From Paenibacillus sp. FSL R7-0337 (GTDB taxonomy: Bacteria; Bacillota; Bacilli; Paenibacillales; Paenibacillaceae): a stretch of 64,000 nt of DNA. Below, piece after piece: positions 52,775-61,160 of this stretch; within the stretch, counting starts at the first letter, position 1; every line of letters starts with the position of its first letter. Below the pieces are notes generated by a model. The model made no database searches. It saw only the letters and a list, made by a program, of their open reading frames with translations, and had not been told where the DNA came from. Both the position numbers and the translations under genes were made by a program. Location: the NCBI RefSeq assembly GCF_037969875.1, contig NZ_CP150218.1:4898001-4962000 (forward strand). The letters run 5' to 3'.

Positions 52775-54106
52775 TCACCACCACAGCGGAACCTTCTGAT
52801 TCTTCCAGGCAATGATCCGCTTCACCTCACGAACGGTTCCTGTTGTAATCTCATAGTCGCTGCGCTGCGCTGCATGAAGGTCCAGGAAGTGCAGCATCCC
52901 TCCATAAGTCCCAACAGCCAGCAGCGTCTCATCCGGATTGATAGCTAACCCTGAAATAGTGCTTCCGGCATAATAACGCCACAGCTCCCGCCCCTCTGCA
53001 TCAATGAGCCTTAAGTAGCCATAAGCGTCGCCAATGACAACACCCTCTTTCAGCGCTGCCGCTGCATACACCCGGGCTTCCTCGTTAACAAGCGGATATT
53101 CCTGGTCTGCCGGGAGTTTTCCTGCTACCACATCTTCAAGGGGAACGGCAAGGGTAACGCCATTATAGAAGTGGCAGGCATTGAACCATACGCTATGCTG
53201 GTCCTTCGTAAATATAGTATAGTGCGGGTAACTGGATTCCGGATTGAATAAGTGAACCTGCCCTGAAGTTATGTCATATAAAAGATGATCACTGCCCTGG
53301 CTGCCATAGGAAATCCATCTTCCATCCGGAGAGACGGCACCATGCGGCATGTCAATTTCAATGTGCTCTATCTCATCTGCTTTATATTCTTCGAGATCAG
53401 GATGCAGCAGATTCACCTCCCAGGGCTTCTCCTCCGATTGCTGGACCAGGAAAATTCCCTGGCTCATAACAAGCAATAACGCCCCGCCCCCGTTAAAAGG
53501 AATGACCTGCTCCAAGGGTAACGCCTGGTCCAGGCTGTCTATGTCCAAGACGGGAAAGTCCGGGTCCAGCGCTTGAATCGTTCCATTCAGCTCACGCCAT
53601 GAGAGGGTTGCTACAACTGTGCCCTGAAGTGTGCTGTTCATGGATTGCATAATGGTAATCCCCTGAGTTCCGGCGAGCGCATAGAACTGATTATCAGGTG
53701 ATGCCCCAACCAGGCTAAACTCGCCGAATACGGAAATAACATCCTTATGTACAACCACAACTGCATTCTTCTCCCAGGGGGTACCGGTGCTGAATACCAC
53801 AGCATCATCACTGATGAAATGGATACCGCGAATCGCCTGCATCTCCTTCTGAAAGTGGCCGGAGAGCGGCCACGTTGCCGCCGGCAATTGCGCCCGCAGC
53901 TCAGCCATCTCACCGTGCTCATTAGCTCCTCGAATCATCTTATAGATTTTGGCGGCGAGGGTCCCGCGTGTATCCTCTGCGGGTTCATTTCCCGCTTTGT
54001 CCCAGCCTTCAGTCAGTCCTTTATGTACGAATTGGTTAACGTCGCCCGCATAACGCTGCCCTTCTTCACGCCATTTGGCAGCCTGCTCATTTTGTAGCCA
54101 GTTCAA
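52775..54106 (-). CDS. Beta-propeller (WD40/PQQ-like) protein
   Basis: 443 residues, no signal peptide. After a helical N-terminal part (about 1-75) come repeated blade-like units, for example HGAVSPDGRWISYGSQGSDHLLYDITSGQ, then LRLIDAEGRELWRYYAGSTISGLAINPDETLLAVGTYGGMLHFLDL at the end (blade ends DxxG...W). It is probably a cytosolic scaffold or binding protein with no assigned partner. The start is TTG with AGGAGG 9 bases upstream. Confidence 0.75.
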   Translation of the reverse strand: MNWLQNEQAAKWREEGQRYAGDVNQFVHKGLTEGWDKAGNEPAEDTRGTLAAKIYKMIRGANEHGEMAELRAQLPAATWPLSGHFQKEMQAIRGIHFISDDAVVFSTGTPWEKNAVVVVHKDVISVFGEFSLVGASPDNQFYALAGTQGITIMQSMNSTLQGTVVATLSWRELNGTIQALDPDFPVLDIDSLDQALPLEQVIPFNGGGALLLVMSQGIFLVQQSEEKPWEVNLLHPDLEEYKADEIEHIEIDMPHGAVSPDGRWISYGSQGSDHLLYDITSGQVHLFNPESSYPHYTIFTKDQHSVWFNACHFYNGVTLAVPLEDVVAGKLPADQEYPLVNEEARVYAAAALKEGVVIGDAYGYLRLIDAEGRELWRYYAGSTISGLAINPDETLLAVGTYGGMLHFLDLHAAQRSDYEITTGTVREVKRIIAWKNQKVPLWW

Positions 54107-54170
54107 TTGATCAGTCCTCCTGTTCCAGATATATATAAATATACATATTTTACATCAATGAATCGCAAAA

Positions 54171-54205
54171 AAAGGTGCTGCTCCTGTTGAGAGAACAGCA
54201 CCTTT
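54171..54205 (-). terminator. Terminator of the ytxJ-glutaredoxin pair
   Basis: Minus strand AAAGGTGCTG and CAGCACCTTT, 10-bp stem, ending in a T run at 54173-54167. Confidence 0.85.
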
Positions 54206-54212
54206 GTGTATA

Positions 54213-54455
54213 TTACAGAACAGCAGCATCCATAAGCTCTTGAAGCTCAGGAAGATTGAAGCCCTTGACTGCCCGGTCCCCGGATACAGTGACTGGAATG
54301 CCCATGAAGCCCAGCTTCTCCACTTCCTCCTGATAGACCGAGCTTGTCATCACATCCCGCACCTCGAAGGGAATGCCTTTGCTCTCCAGCAACTGCTTGA
54401 CCTGATTGCATTCGCTGCAGCCGGAGGTCGAATAGACAATTACGTTCGCGCTCAT
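54213..54455 (-). CDS. Glutaredoxin family protein
   Basis: 80 residues, single thioredoxin fold. Active-site motif is CSEC (Cys13, Cys16), with the cis-Pro in MGIPVTV. It reduces mixed disulfides, probably with bacillithiol in this lineage. It overlaps the ytxJ stop by 4 bases, which indicates translational coupling. Confidence 0.9.
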   Translation of the reverse strand: MSANVIVYSTSGCSECNQVKQLLESKGIPFEVRDVMTSSVYQEEVEKLGFMGIPVTVSGDRAVKGFNLPELQELMDAAVL

Positions 54456-54778
54456 TGCTCCACTGCTTCCTTTATCGCTTTTTGGGTAATCTTCCAGTGT
54501 GAGGTGTTCCAGCGGACTTCGCTGTCCTCCAGCAGGAAGATTTGCGGGGATTCATGCTTGATTCCGAAATCCTCAGCAATCTGATTGGAGACAGGACGGT
54601 CTTCGATCACATGGACAACGGCTGCAGGAGTATCTGAATGCTGTGCATAGGCCTGGAATTCTTCGTTGGCCTTGGCGCTGATCGGACAGGTGGTGCTGTG
54701 CTTGAAGAGCAGTTTTTTGCCAGGCTGCCCGATATATTGCTCTAGTTCTTCCTTAGTGTGAATTTGTTGAATAGACAT
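54452..54778 (-). CDS. ytxJ: YtxJ, bacillithiol-system redox protein
   Basis: 108 residues, thioredoxin-like. FKHSTTCPISAKANEEF carries the single active Cys31, as in YtxJ (DUF2847). Its partner is the glutaredoxin that follows. The upstream region has two nearby dyads of form TTGTYAACAA, shared with the divergent SDR gene. Confidence 0.88.
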   Translation of the reverse strand: MSIQQIHTKEELEQYIGQPGKKLLFKHSTTCPISAKANEEFQAYAQHSDTPAAVVHVIEDRPVSNQIAEDFGIKHESPQIFLLEDSEVRWNTSHWKITQKAIKEAVEQ

Positions 54779-54815
54779 CGGAGGATCACCTTCCTGGGTA
54801 AGAGTTAATGAAACC

Positions 54816-54843
54816 TGTTGTCAACAATTGTGTTGTTAACAAC
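54816..54843. promoter_or_regulatory. Double-dyad operator between ytxJ and the SDR gene
   Basis: TTGTCAACAA (54818-54827) and TTGTTAACAA (54833-54842, perfect palindrome) are spaced 15 bp apart. A third partial copy, TTGTTAACGG, starts near 54923. A MarR/SarZ-like regulator is plausible; none is next door. Confidence 0.5.
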
Positions 54844-55007
54844 TATTAATCATGATTGTAACATAGTTCAAAATTAAAGCAAAAGTAAAGTTCTGCTTAG
54901 TCCGGCCCCTCCCTTGAAGGATGTTGTTAACGGCCCGAGGCCATGCTAATGTGAGAGGGATGAATCTAGGCTCGGTGCATAATCATGCAGATATGAGGGG
55001 GGAGCTC

Positions 55008-55730
55008 ATGAAAAGGGTTGCTTGTGTTACCGGTGCTGACCGTGGACTGGGATTGTGTCTCGTTCGATCTCTTTTGGAGAGTAAGTACATGGTGTTTGCC
55101 GGACAGTATTTGCCGGACCCTGCGGCATTGGAAGCTTTGAAAGCGCAATACCCGGATAGCCTGAGACTGGTCCCTCTTGATATCGGCAATGCAGGGAGCG
55201 TAAAGGAGGCTGCACGGAGTATTGCCGGGAGTACAGGGCACCTTGACATGATTATCAATAACGCGGGGATTATCCACCGGTCGGATGATGCAACAGTGCT
55301 CGTGGATATGGATGATGAAGCGATGGCGGAGATTTATAACGTGAACACGCTTGGTGCGCTGAGAGTGAGCAATGCATTGATGGGCTTACTGCTGCAAGGC
55401 CGCCAGCGTCTGGTGATTAATATCTCGTCGGAGGCCGGAAGCATCGGACGGAACAAGCGGATCAATATGTATGGCTATTGTATGTCCAAGGCCGCACTTA
55501 ATATGCAGTCTTCGCTGCTGCACAATCATCTGCGTGCGATGGGCGGACAAGTGATGGTCTTCCATCCCGGCTGGCTGCAGACCTATATGAACGGGGTGAA
55601 GGATGCGAAGGCGCCTGTAACTCCTGAAGAATCGGCAGGCAAGATTATGACAATCGTTCATAACCATAAGATGTATTTGGCTGAAGAACCGGCTTTTATC
55701 GATCTGGACGGCAATCTCTGGCCCTGGTGA
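55008..55730 (+). CDS. Short-chain dehydrogenase/reductase
   Basis: 240 residues from ATG 55008 (GGGGGGAG upstream). Classical SDR: TGADRGLG nucleotide site, NNAG at about 85, catalytic Ser in NISSEAGS, Tyr and Lys in YCMSK. NAD(P)-dependent, substrate unknown. Cytosolic. Confidence 0.9.
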   Translation: MKRVACVTGADRGLGLCLVRSLLESKYMVFAGQYLPDPAALEALKAQYPDSLRLVPLDIGNAGSVKEAARSIAGSTGHLDMIINNAGIIHRSDDATVLVDMDDEAMAEIYNVNTLGALRVSNALMGLLLQGRQRLVINISSEAGSIGRNKRINMYGYCMSKAALNMQSSLLHNHLRAMGGQVMVFHPGWLQTYMNGVKDAKAPVTPEESAGKIMTIVHNHKMYLAEEPAFIDLDGNLWPW

Positions 55731-55779
55731 CACGAACATTCAGGACAGGCTATCTTGGCAAAAGAGAGGTGTGTACATC

Positions 55780-56415
55780 ATGTCTTCATACAAAGCACTG
55801 GCGTTCGGCAGCTATACTGAAGTGAAGTACCATCCCTTCGAGGGAGTAGACCGTGAACTGGAGCAGCTCCTTGAGCCCGAGTTCCATGTGGTCTCCACGG
55901 AGGATTACGGACGGATGAACCGGGCAGAGCTGGCAGAATGCAGACTGGTGATCTCCTATACGGAGTTCTCCGAGGAGCAATTACCCACTGCGCAGAGCGG
56001 GGCCCTGCTTGCTTATGTGGCTGGCGGCGGCGGGCTGCTTGTCGTGCACAACGGCATATCCCTGCAGCGTAATCAGGAGCTTGGGGCGATGCTTGGTGCC
56101 CGGTTCACCCATCATCCGGCGTTCACAGCGCTGCAGATGAAGGTGACTGCGCCGGAGCACCCGATTATGGAGGGGATATCTGATTTTGTTATAGAGGATG
56201 AGCCTTATTATTTCGAGCAGCATCCCCACTTCGGGACAACGGTGCTGGCCGAATATCCGCATGACGGAGCGATGAGACCGGCGGCATGGTGCCATGCCTT
56301 TGGTGAAGGCCGGGTGGTCTATCTGATGCCTGGGCATCATCTGCCTTCCTTCTCCTCAGAGCCGCTGCGCCGGATGATCCGCAGAGGCGGATTGTGGGCT
56401 GCCGGAATGCTGTAA
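55780..56415 (+). CDS. ThuA-like protein
   Basis: 211 residues from ATG 55780. Class I glutamine amidotransferase-like fold: LVISYTEFSEEQL, then GGGLLVVHNGI, FTHHPAFTALQMKV, and HAFGEGRVVYLMPGHH. ThuA proteins act in trehalose or related sugar utilisation in some bacteria; here no sugar genes adjoin. It is 49 bases after the SDR gene. Confidence 0.83.
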   Translation: MSSYKALAFGSYTEVKYHPFEGVDRELEQLLEPEFHVVSTEDYGRMNRAELAECRLVISYTEFSEEQLPTAQSGALLAYVAGGGGLLVVHNGISLQRNQELGAMLGARFTHHPAFTALQMKVTAPEHPIMEGISDFVIEDEPYYFEQHPHFGTTVLAEYPHDGAMRPAAWCHAFGEGRVVYLMPGHHLPSFSSEPLRRMIRRGGLWAAGML

Positions 56416-56433
56416 TACGTGACGCTTATGATA

Positions 56434-56480
56434 AAAGGCAGGATACCGCTTGGATAACATGCGGTGTCCTGCCTTTGTGT
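56434..56480 (+). terminator. Bidirectional terminator between ThuA-like and CHAD genes
   Basis: AAAGGCAGGATACCGC (56434-56449) pairs with GCGGTGTCCTGCCTTT (56461-56476), 15 of 16 bp; usable from both sides. Confidence 0.85.
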
Positions 56481-56494
56481 AAGAAATGGGATGA

Positions 56495-57409
56495 TCAGCT
56501 ATGATGCCCTATTTCGGGGGCTTTAGCATCAGCAACAGGGACGACCTCGTTCTGATGAAGAGCTTCCAGTACCTCTGCCCGCAGCGTATCGGTGAAGGCG
56601 GCCCAGACCTTTTTGCCGACATCCAGCTCTTCGCGCCCAATCGATTGCAGCGTCTCAAGCCATACCCGCTTGTCATTAATGAGTCCGAGCTGGTCCTGAA
56701 TGTCCTTATAGAAGGCTTCATGGGCATGGAATTTCTGATTTAGCGCAAAAGCAGCCGCATTTGCCGTATAACGCAGTTCCTTGGCGGCGATCCGCAGCTC
56801 ATGCAGAGCTTCGAAGGCTTCCTGCGATTCGGCTGCCGGACCCTTGAATAGGGTCTTACAGGATTTTTTCTTCTGTTCAAAGGCGACTTCAAGCTCGCGC
56901 ATGGCTACATTGGCGTCTTTTTTGGCAGCGAGGGGTTCTAGGCCTGTCTTAATAAAAGGTGTCCACAGCGCTTCGAGCGCGTGGCCGGACAGCTTGGGCA
57001 GTGCCTTCTTCAGCTTCTTGCGGGCAGCCTTCCGTGTATCCTTCTGGTGTTCGATTACCGCCTTCAGCAGCTTGGCAGTCTTCTTATCGCCCGCCGCCTC
57101 CGCCGCCTTGCGCCGGTCCTCAAAAGACCCGATCAGCACATCTGCATCACGGACTCTGCCGAGCTTCTTCTGGGCCTGCTTGAAGCTTGTATACAATTCT
57201 GCCGTTGCAGTATGGCCCGGATCAAGAATGGACAACAGCGTCAGCAGCTTGCGGCTATTGACTCTGGCCTGATGAATATCCTCATCGTTGAACCCTTTGC
57301 GTGCATCCTTGCTGTAGTCCTGAAAATTAATATACAGCTTGTGCATAGCCTGTTCCCATTGCCTGGATTTACTAAGCTGCCTGTCCTTTGCCTGTGGTTC
57401 GGTTGTCAT
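56495..57409 (-). CDS. CHAD domain protein
   Basis: 304 residues, nearly all helical and rich in Lys, Arg, His and Glu. The CHAD pattern appears in HQARVNSRKLLTLLSIL, KLGRVRDADVLI and LHELRIAAKELRYTANAAAF. CHAD domains bind inorganic polyphosphate; no catalytic CYTH domain is fused. Cytosolic. Alone on its transcript. Confidence 0.88.
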   Translation of the reverse strand: MTTEPQAKDRQLSKSRQWEQAMHKLYINFQDYSKDARKGFNDEDIHQARVNSRKLLTLLSILDPGHTATAELYTSFKQAQKKLGRVRDADVLIGSFEDRRKAAEAAGDKKTAKLLKAVIEHQKDTRKAARKKLKKALPKLSGHALEALWTPFIKTGLEPLAAKKDANVAMRELEVAFEQKKKSCKTLFKGPAAESQEAFEALHELRIAAKELRYTANAAAFALNQKFHAHEAFYKDIQDQLGLINDKRVWLETLQSIGREELDVGKKVWAAFTDTLRAEVLEALHQNEVVPVADAKAPEIGHHS

Positions 57410-57632
57410 GCAGCATCACTCCTAGAGGTTGTGTATAGCATGAGCTTATGCGCGGATCTTATGGCTGGTATATTCTTCTGTACTACATTAAGGATAACGG
57501 GTTCGCTCCGCCATTTCAAATCTGTAAGGGGATACATTGCCGATTGTACGGTGCGAGTAGAGATCGGTTACAATGTGAATAGTTAACGGAGTTAAGATTA
57601 GCGCAGTCTTATAGATAGAAAGGGGAATCAGC

Positions 57633-58538
57633 ATGCGGAGTGAACCTTATGATGTACTGGAGAGCGGGGCGGCGGGAAGGCTGCCGGAGCAGATGATCCT
57701 CTTCACACATACCGGCGGTGAAGCAGGGGAAGAGAGAGAAGAGGCATCTGCGGAGGATATGCTGATTCCGTTCGCTTTTGAAGAGGTGCTGTGCCGTGAT
57801 GTCGGGGCCGGGAGAGTCCCGCCGGTGCTGCATCTCTGGAGCCACCCCGGCGGAGTCGCGCTGGGGCTGCGGGACAGCAAGCTGCCCCGCGCAGCAGAGG
57901 CGATGCAGGCGCTGGAGCAGCAGGGCATCCGTACGGCAGTCCGCCATTCGGGCGGCGCTGCGGTACCGCTGGATGCGGGAGTCATCAACGTGTCCCTCCT
58001 GCTGCCGAAGCCTGCGGGCAAGCTGGACTTCCACGATGATTTCCGGCTGCTGGCTTCGGTCATTACCGAAGCGGTAGCTGCGGGCTATCCGCAGGCAGCG
58101 GCGCAGATCCGGGCGGAAGAAGTCACCGGGTCGTATTGCCCCGGTGATTTCGACCTGGCGATCGGCGGCCGCAAGTTCTGCGGCATCGCCCAGCGCAGAC
58201 AGAGCAGCGCGTACTTCGTCCACGCGTTTGTGATTGTGTCCGGCCCGGGGCTCGCGCGCGGAGAGCTCATCCGCCGCTTCTATCAGGATGCAGCGGACGG
58301 CGATGCCTCCCTGGACTATCCGCGCGTGCGGCCGGAGACCATCGCCGCGCTCGCGGAGCTTGGCGGCCCGTCTTCGGCGGCCGAGTTCACCGCGGGCATC
58401 CGGCAGGCAGTTGCCGGCCGGGGAACCCGCCTGCTGCCGGCGGAACTGCTGCAGCAGGAGACGGGCTACAGTCTGCGGTACAACGACCCGCAGGTGCTTG
58501 AAGCAGCGCGTATGCTGCGCGAGAGGTACGCCCGCTGA
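57633..58538 (+). CDS. lipL: Octanoyl-[GcvH]:protein N-octanoyltransferase (LipL-like)
   Basis: 301 residues. BPL/LplA fold with RHSGGAAVPLDAGVINVSLLLP, then GSYCPGDFDL holding the acyl-accepting Cys169, and GGRKFCGIAQRR with the conserved Lys181. LipL amidotransfers octanoate from GcvH to the E2 subunits in lipoate assembly. It lacks the ATP-binding features of LplJ. AAAGGGGAA precedes the ATG. Confidence 0.85.
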   Translation: MRSEPYDVLESGAAGRLPEQMILFTHTGGEAGEEREEASAEDMLIPFAFEEVLCRDVGAGRVPPVLHLWSHPGGVALGLRDSKLPRAAEAMQALEQQGIRTAVRHSGGAAVPLDAGVINVSLLLPKPAGKLDFHDDFRLLASVITEAVAAGYPQAAAQIRAEEVTGSYCPGDFDLAIGGRKFCGIAQRRQSSAYFVHAFVIVSGPGLARGELIRRFYQDAADGDASLDYPRVRPETIAALAELGGPSSAAEFTAGIRQAVAGRGTRLLPAELLQQETGYSLRYNDPQVLEAARMLRERYAR

Positions 58539-58567
58539 GGCGGGCTGTATGCGAAAACAGCCCCCAA

Positions 58568-59350
58568 CTACATATACAACTCCGGACGCCGGTCCGCGAA
58601 GACCGGGATCTGCCCCCGTACCTCCCGGACCCGGGCGAGGTCAAGCTCGCCGCTGAGGATATCTTCGCCGCCGGAGGCCTCGCTGACAATCTCGCCCCAA
58701 GGATCGATAATCAGGGAATGTCCAGCGAAGGTATTCGCCGGATCTGCCCCTGCCCGGTTACATGCCACTACGTAGCACTGGTTCTCAATTGCCCGGCTGA
58801 TCAGCAGCGCGCGCCAGTGAGAGAGGCGAGGGAGCGGCCATTCAGCGCTGATGAACAGGATCTCAGCCCCTCCGGCCATATGGACCCGGACCCATTCCGG
58901 GAAACGGATGTCGTAGCAGATCAGCCCGGCGCAGGTAATGCCGTCCAGCATGAACAGGCCTTTGGCGGAGCCGGGCTGGAGGTAGAGATGCTCCTCCATC
59001 AGCTTGAACAGATGCAGCTTGCTATACTCCCCGGTGCACGCCCCGCTGCGGTCAAAGACATACATACTGTTCGTAATGCCGCCGTTCTCCTGCCTGACGG
59101 CAATGGAGCCGGCAATGATATTCACGCCGTATTCCCGGGCCAGACCTGACATCAAGGCGCCTGTAGTATGTCCGCCGGTGTCGGCGATCTCGCCCAGCCG
59201 GGTCAGATCATATCCCGTTGTCCATAGCTCGGGAAGAATAATGCAGTCCGGCCGGCCAGCGGCAGCTTCACGAATTTTGCGCACGGCGGCAGCATAATTC
59301 ACCTCCGGTTTGCCAAATGCTATATCGAGCTGAATCAGGGCTATTTTCAT
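58568..59350 (-). CDS. Carbon-nitrogen hydrolase (nitrilase superfamily)
   Basis: 260 residues from the ATG at 59350 (GGAGG 10 bases upstream). The catalytic triad is intact: Glu41 (LPELW), Lys111 (YSKLHLF) and Cys145 (ICYDIRFPEW). The family is the omega-amidase/YafV/MtnU group, deaminating 2-oxo-amides, for example in methionine salvage. The ATG faces the marR gene across a short operator-containing spacer. Confidence 0.88.
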   Translation of the reverse strand: MKIALIQLDIAFGKPEVNYAAAVRKIREAAAGRPDCIILPELWTTGYDLTRLGEIADTGGHTTGALMSGLAREYGVNIIAGSIAVRQENGGITNSMYVFDRSGACTGEYSKLHLFKLMEEHLYLQPGSAKGLFMLDGITCAGLICYDIRFPEWVRVHMAGGAEILFISAEWPLPRLSHWRALLISRAIENQCYVVACNRAGADPANTFAGHSLIIDPWGEIVSEASGGEDILSGELDLARVREVRGQIPVFADRRPELYM

Positions 59351-59376
59351 ACAGCAGCCTCCTCCAAAAATTATTA

Positions 59377-59406
59377 GTTGACGGGTCAACGAATTGGGTG
59401 TAAAGT
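59377..59406 (+). promoter_or_regulatory. MarR-type operator overlapping the marR promoter
   Basis: GTTGAC-GG-GTCAAC (59377-59390) is a perfect dyad. Its TTGACG (59378-59383) is the -35, with a 17-base spacer to TAAAGT (59401-59406). The MarR protein encoded next is the likely repressor, also of the divergent nitrilase gene. Confidence 0.7.
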
Positions 59407-59457
59407 ATGTTTTGTCGAAAAGGTTTTGCACAATTTACTTGCGTTAGGGGGTTAATC

Positions 59458-59886
59458 TTGAGCAAAGTTCAGCCGGATGAACATAAGATCTTTCAACTGC
59501 TGCAGGCCCTGCACAAAGAAATCGGCCCCAAATTCGAGCGCTGCGCCGGCATGACGCCAACCCGCTTCAGGCTGCTGCAAGAGCTGTACCGGACTTCCGA
59601 GATCAGTCAGATTGCACTGCAAAAACTTCTGGAAATCGATGCAGCAGCAGTTACCCGCCACCTGAAGGGACTTGAAGAGAACGGGATGATTGCCCGCCGC
59701 AATAATCCATCCGATAACCGGGTGACGCTTGTCTCCCTGACCGTTCAGGGCCGGGATCATATCCATGACTACCGGGAGAGCAAGACCGAGTTCATCAGCG
59801 ATCTGCTGAACGGATTCAACGAACAGGAGCGCACGGTGCTCGCAGAGATGCTTACCCGGCTGCAGCATAATATCAATGTACTGTAG
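59458..59886 (+). CDS. MarR family transcriptional regulator
   Basis: 142 residues from TTG 59458 (AGGGGG 6 bases upstream). Winged helix: SQIALQKLLEIDAAAVTRHLKGLEENGMIARRNNPSDNRVTLVSLT, with the beta wing at the end. No conserved redox Cys; Cys in ERCAGM is at the N-terminal helix. It probably represses its own operon (nitroreductase, monooxygenase), with an unknown ligand. Confidence 0.9.
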   Translation: MSKVQPDEHKIFQLLQALHKEIGPKFERCAGMTPTRFRLLQELYRTSEISQIALQKLLEIDAAAVTRHLKGLEENGMIARRNNPSDNRVTLVSLTVQGRDHIHDYRESKTEFISDLLNGFNEQERTVLAEMLTRLQHNINVL

Positions 59887-59925
59887 CCGTAACCTATAAT
59901 CAAACCCATAAAGGAGCTATTTCAC

Positions 59926-60561
59926 ATGAACACTACCAAAAACAATGACTTCACCAGCATTATTACAGGACGCCGCTCGATCCGCAAATATGATTCATCC
60001 GTCAAAATCAGCAAAGAGGAAATGACAGAGATTCTGACTGAAGCTACGCTGGCGCCTTCGTCCGTGAATATGCAGCCTTGGCGTTTTGTAATCATCGAAA
60101 GCCCTGAAGCCAAAGCTAAGCTGGCCCCTATTGCCAAGTTCAACCAGACTCAAGTCGAAACCTCTGCAGCGGTGATTGCCGTATTCGGTGATATGAATAA
60201 CTTCGATTACGCTGAACAAATCTACGGAACGGCTGTTGAACGCGGACTTATGCCTGCCGAGGTAAAAGAAAGACAGCTTGCCGCCCTCGGCGCCCACTTC
60301 GCTAAGCTGCCCGCAGATGTGAACAGAGAGACTGTGATGATTGACGCCGGTCTGGTCTCCATGCAATTGATGCTGTCCGCCCGCGCACACGGGTATGACA
60401 CCAATCCGATCGGCGGATTCGAAAAGGATCAAATCGCTGAAATGTTCGGTATGGACAAAGAGCGCTACATTCCGGTTATGCTGATCTCGATCGGCAAAGC
60501 ACTAGATGAAGGCTACGCCTCCGTCCGTCTGCCTATCGACACGATTGCTCAGTGGAAATAA
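59926..60561 (+). CDS. Nitroreductase family protein
   Basis: 211 residues. FMN-binding RRSIRKYDSSVKIS and TLAPSSVNMQPWRFVI, then SMQLMLSARAHGYDTNPIGGF and the C-terminal Gly-Lys-Ala-Leu. An NAD(P)H-dependent flavin enzyme that would reduce nitro or quinone compounds. AAAGGAGC precedes the ATG. Middle gene of marR-nitroreductase-monooxygenase. Confidence 0.92.
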   Translation: MNTTKNNDFTSIITGRRSIRKYDSSVKISKEEMTEILTEATLAPSSVNMQPWRFVIIESPEAKAKLAPIAKFNQTQVETSAAVIAVFGDMNNFDYAEQIYGTAVERGLMPAEVKERQLAALGAHFAKLPADVNRETVMIDAGLVSMQLMLSARAHGYDTNPIGGFEKDQIAEMFGMDKERYIPVMLISIGKALDEGYASVRLPIDTIAQWK

Positions 60562-60596
60562 CGTTATACCCATGAAATTCTAGGAGGAAGATCTGA

Positions 60597-60893
60597 ATGA
60601 TTATTATCCATGCACTGCTTCATGTGAATCCTGCACGGGAGGAAGAGTTCCTGGCCACGGCGAAACCGCTGATTGCCGCCACTCACGAAGAAGAAGGGAA
60701 TCTGTCTTACGAGCTGTATAAGCATGCAGCTGACGGAAGTCTCTATATTATGATTGAGACCTGGCGTGACCAGGCCGCCGTTGCCGCTCACAACACAAGC
60801 CCTCACTTCACCGGCTTCGCCTCCAAAGCGGGAGAGTTCCTGACCGCACCGCTTGAGGTTAAGGTGTATAGTGCTGAGGAATTGAGCAAATAA
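60597..60893 (+). CDS. Antibiotic biosynthesis monooxygenase-type protein (YgiN-like)
   Basis: 98 residues, ferredoxin-like fold. The ABM pattern is clear: MIIIHALLHVNPAREEEFL, EEGNLSYELYKH, YIMIETWRDQAAVAAHNTSPHF. YgiN-type members act on quinols, fitting a neighbour that reduces quinones. Last gene of the cluster, 35 bases after the nitroreductase. Confidence 0.9.
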   Translation: MIIIHALLHVNPAREEEFLATAKPLIAATHEEEGNLSYELYKHAADGSLYIMIETWRDQAAVAAHNTSPHFTGFASKAGEFLTAPLEVKVYSAEELSK

Positions 60894-60935
60894 TTAAGGT
60901 GTTAAATGATTAACCCTATACAATTTGGAATCCCG

Positions 60936-60977
60936 GGATGCTCCGGCAGTCTAATGACTGCTGCGGCATCCTTTTTT
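60936..60977 (+). terminator. Terminator of the marR cluster
   Basis: GGATGC-TCC-GGCAGTC and GACTGC-TGC-GGCATCC pair around TAAT, followed by six T. Confidence 0.85.
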
Positions 60978-61046
60978 GTTTTGGGGTCCCCGCAAAGTAC
61001 CTGAGTCATCACCTACGCTAAAGCCCCACTTTGTGGGGTTATTTTG
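60977..61046 (+). repeat. 70-bp post-terminator repeat, copy 2
   Basis: Homologous to 51441-51511, with CCCCAC/GTGGGG hairpin and T-rich tail. It starts at the last T of the terminator. Confidence 0.75.
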
Positions 61047-61060
61047 AATGACCCCATGCC

Positions 61061-61086
61061 GTTTATAAAACGTACAAGCCGGGTAT
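61061..61086 (+). promoter_or_regulatory. SigB-type promoter of the phospholipase D gene
   Basis: GTTTAT (61061-61066), 14-base spacer, GGGTAT (61081-61086): 5 of 6 and 6 of 6 matches to the general-stress consensus. It is 75 bases before the start codon. Confidence 0.6.
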
Positions 61087-61160
61087 CTTACCTTACCCTG
61101 ACTTGACTTGTCATTTGCTGGCGAAGCAGGCGCGGGAAGAACGAAGGAGATGAAGACAGC

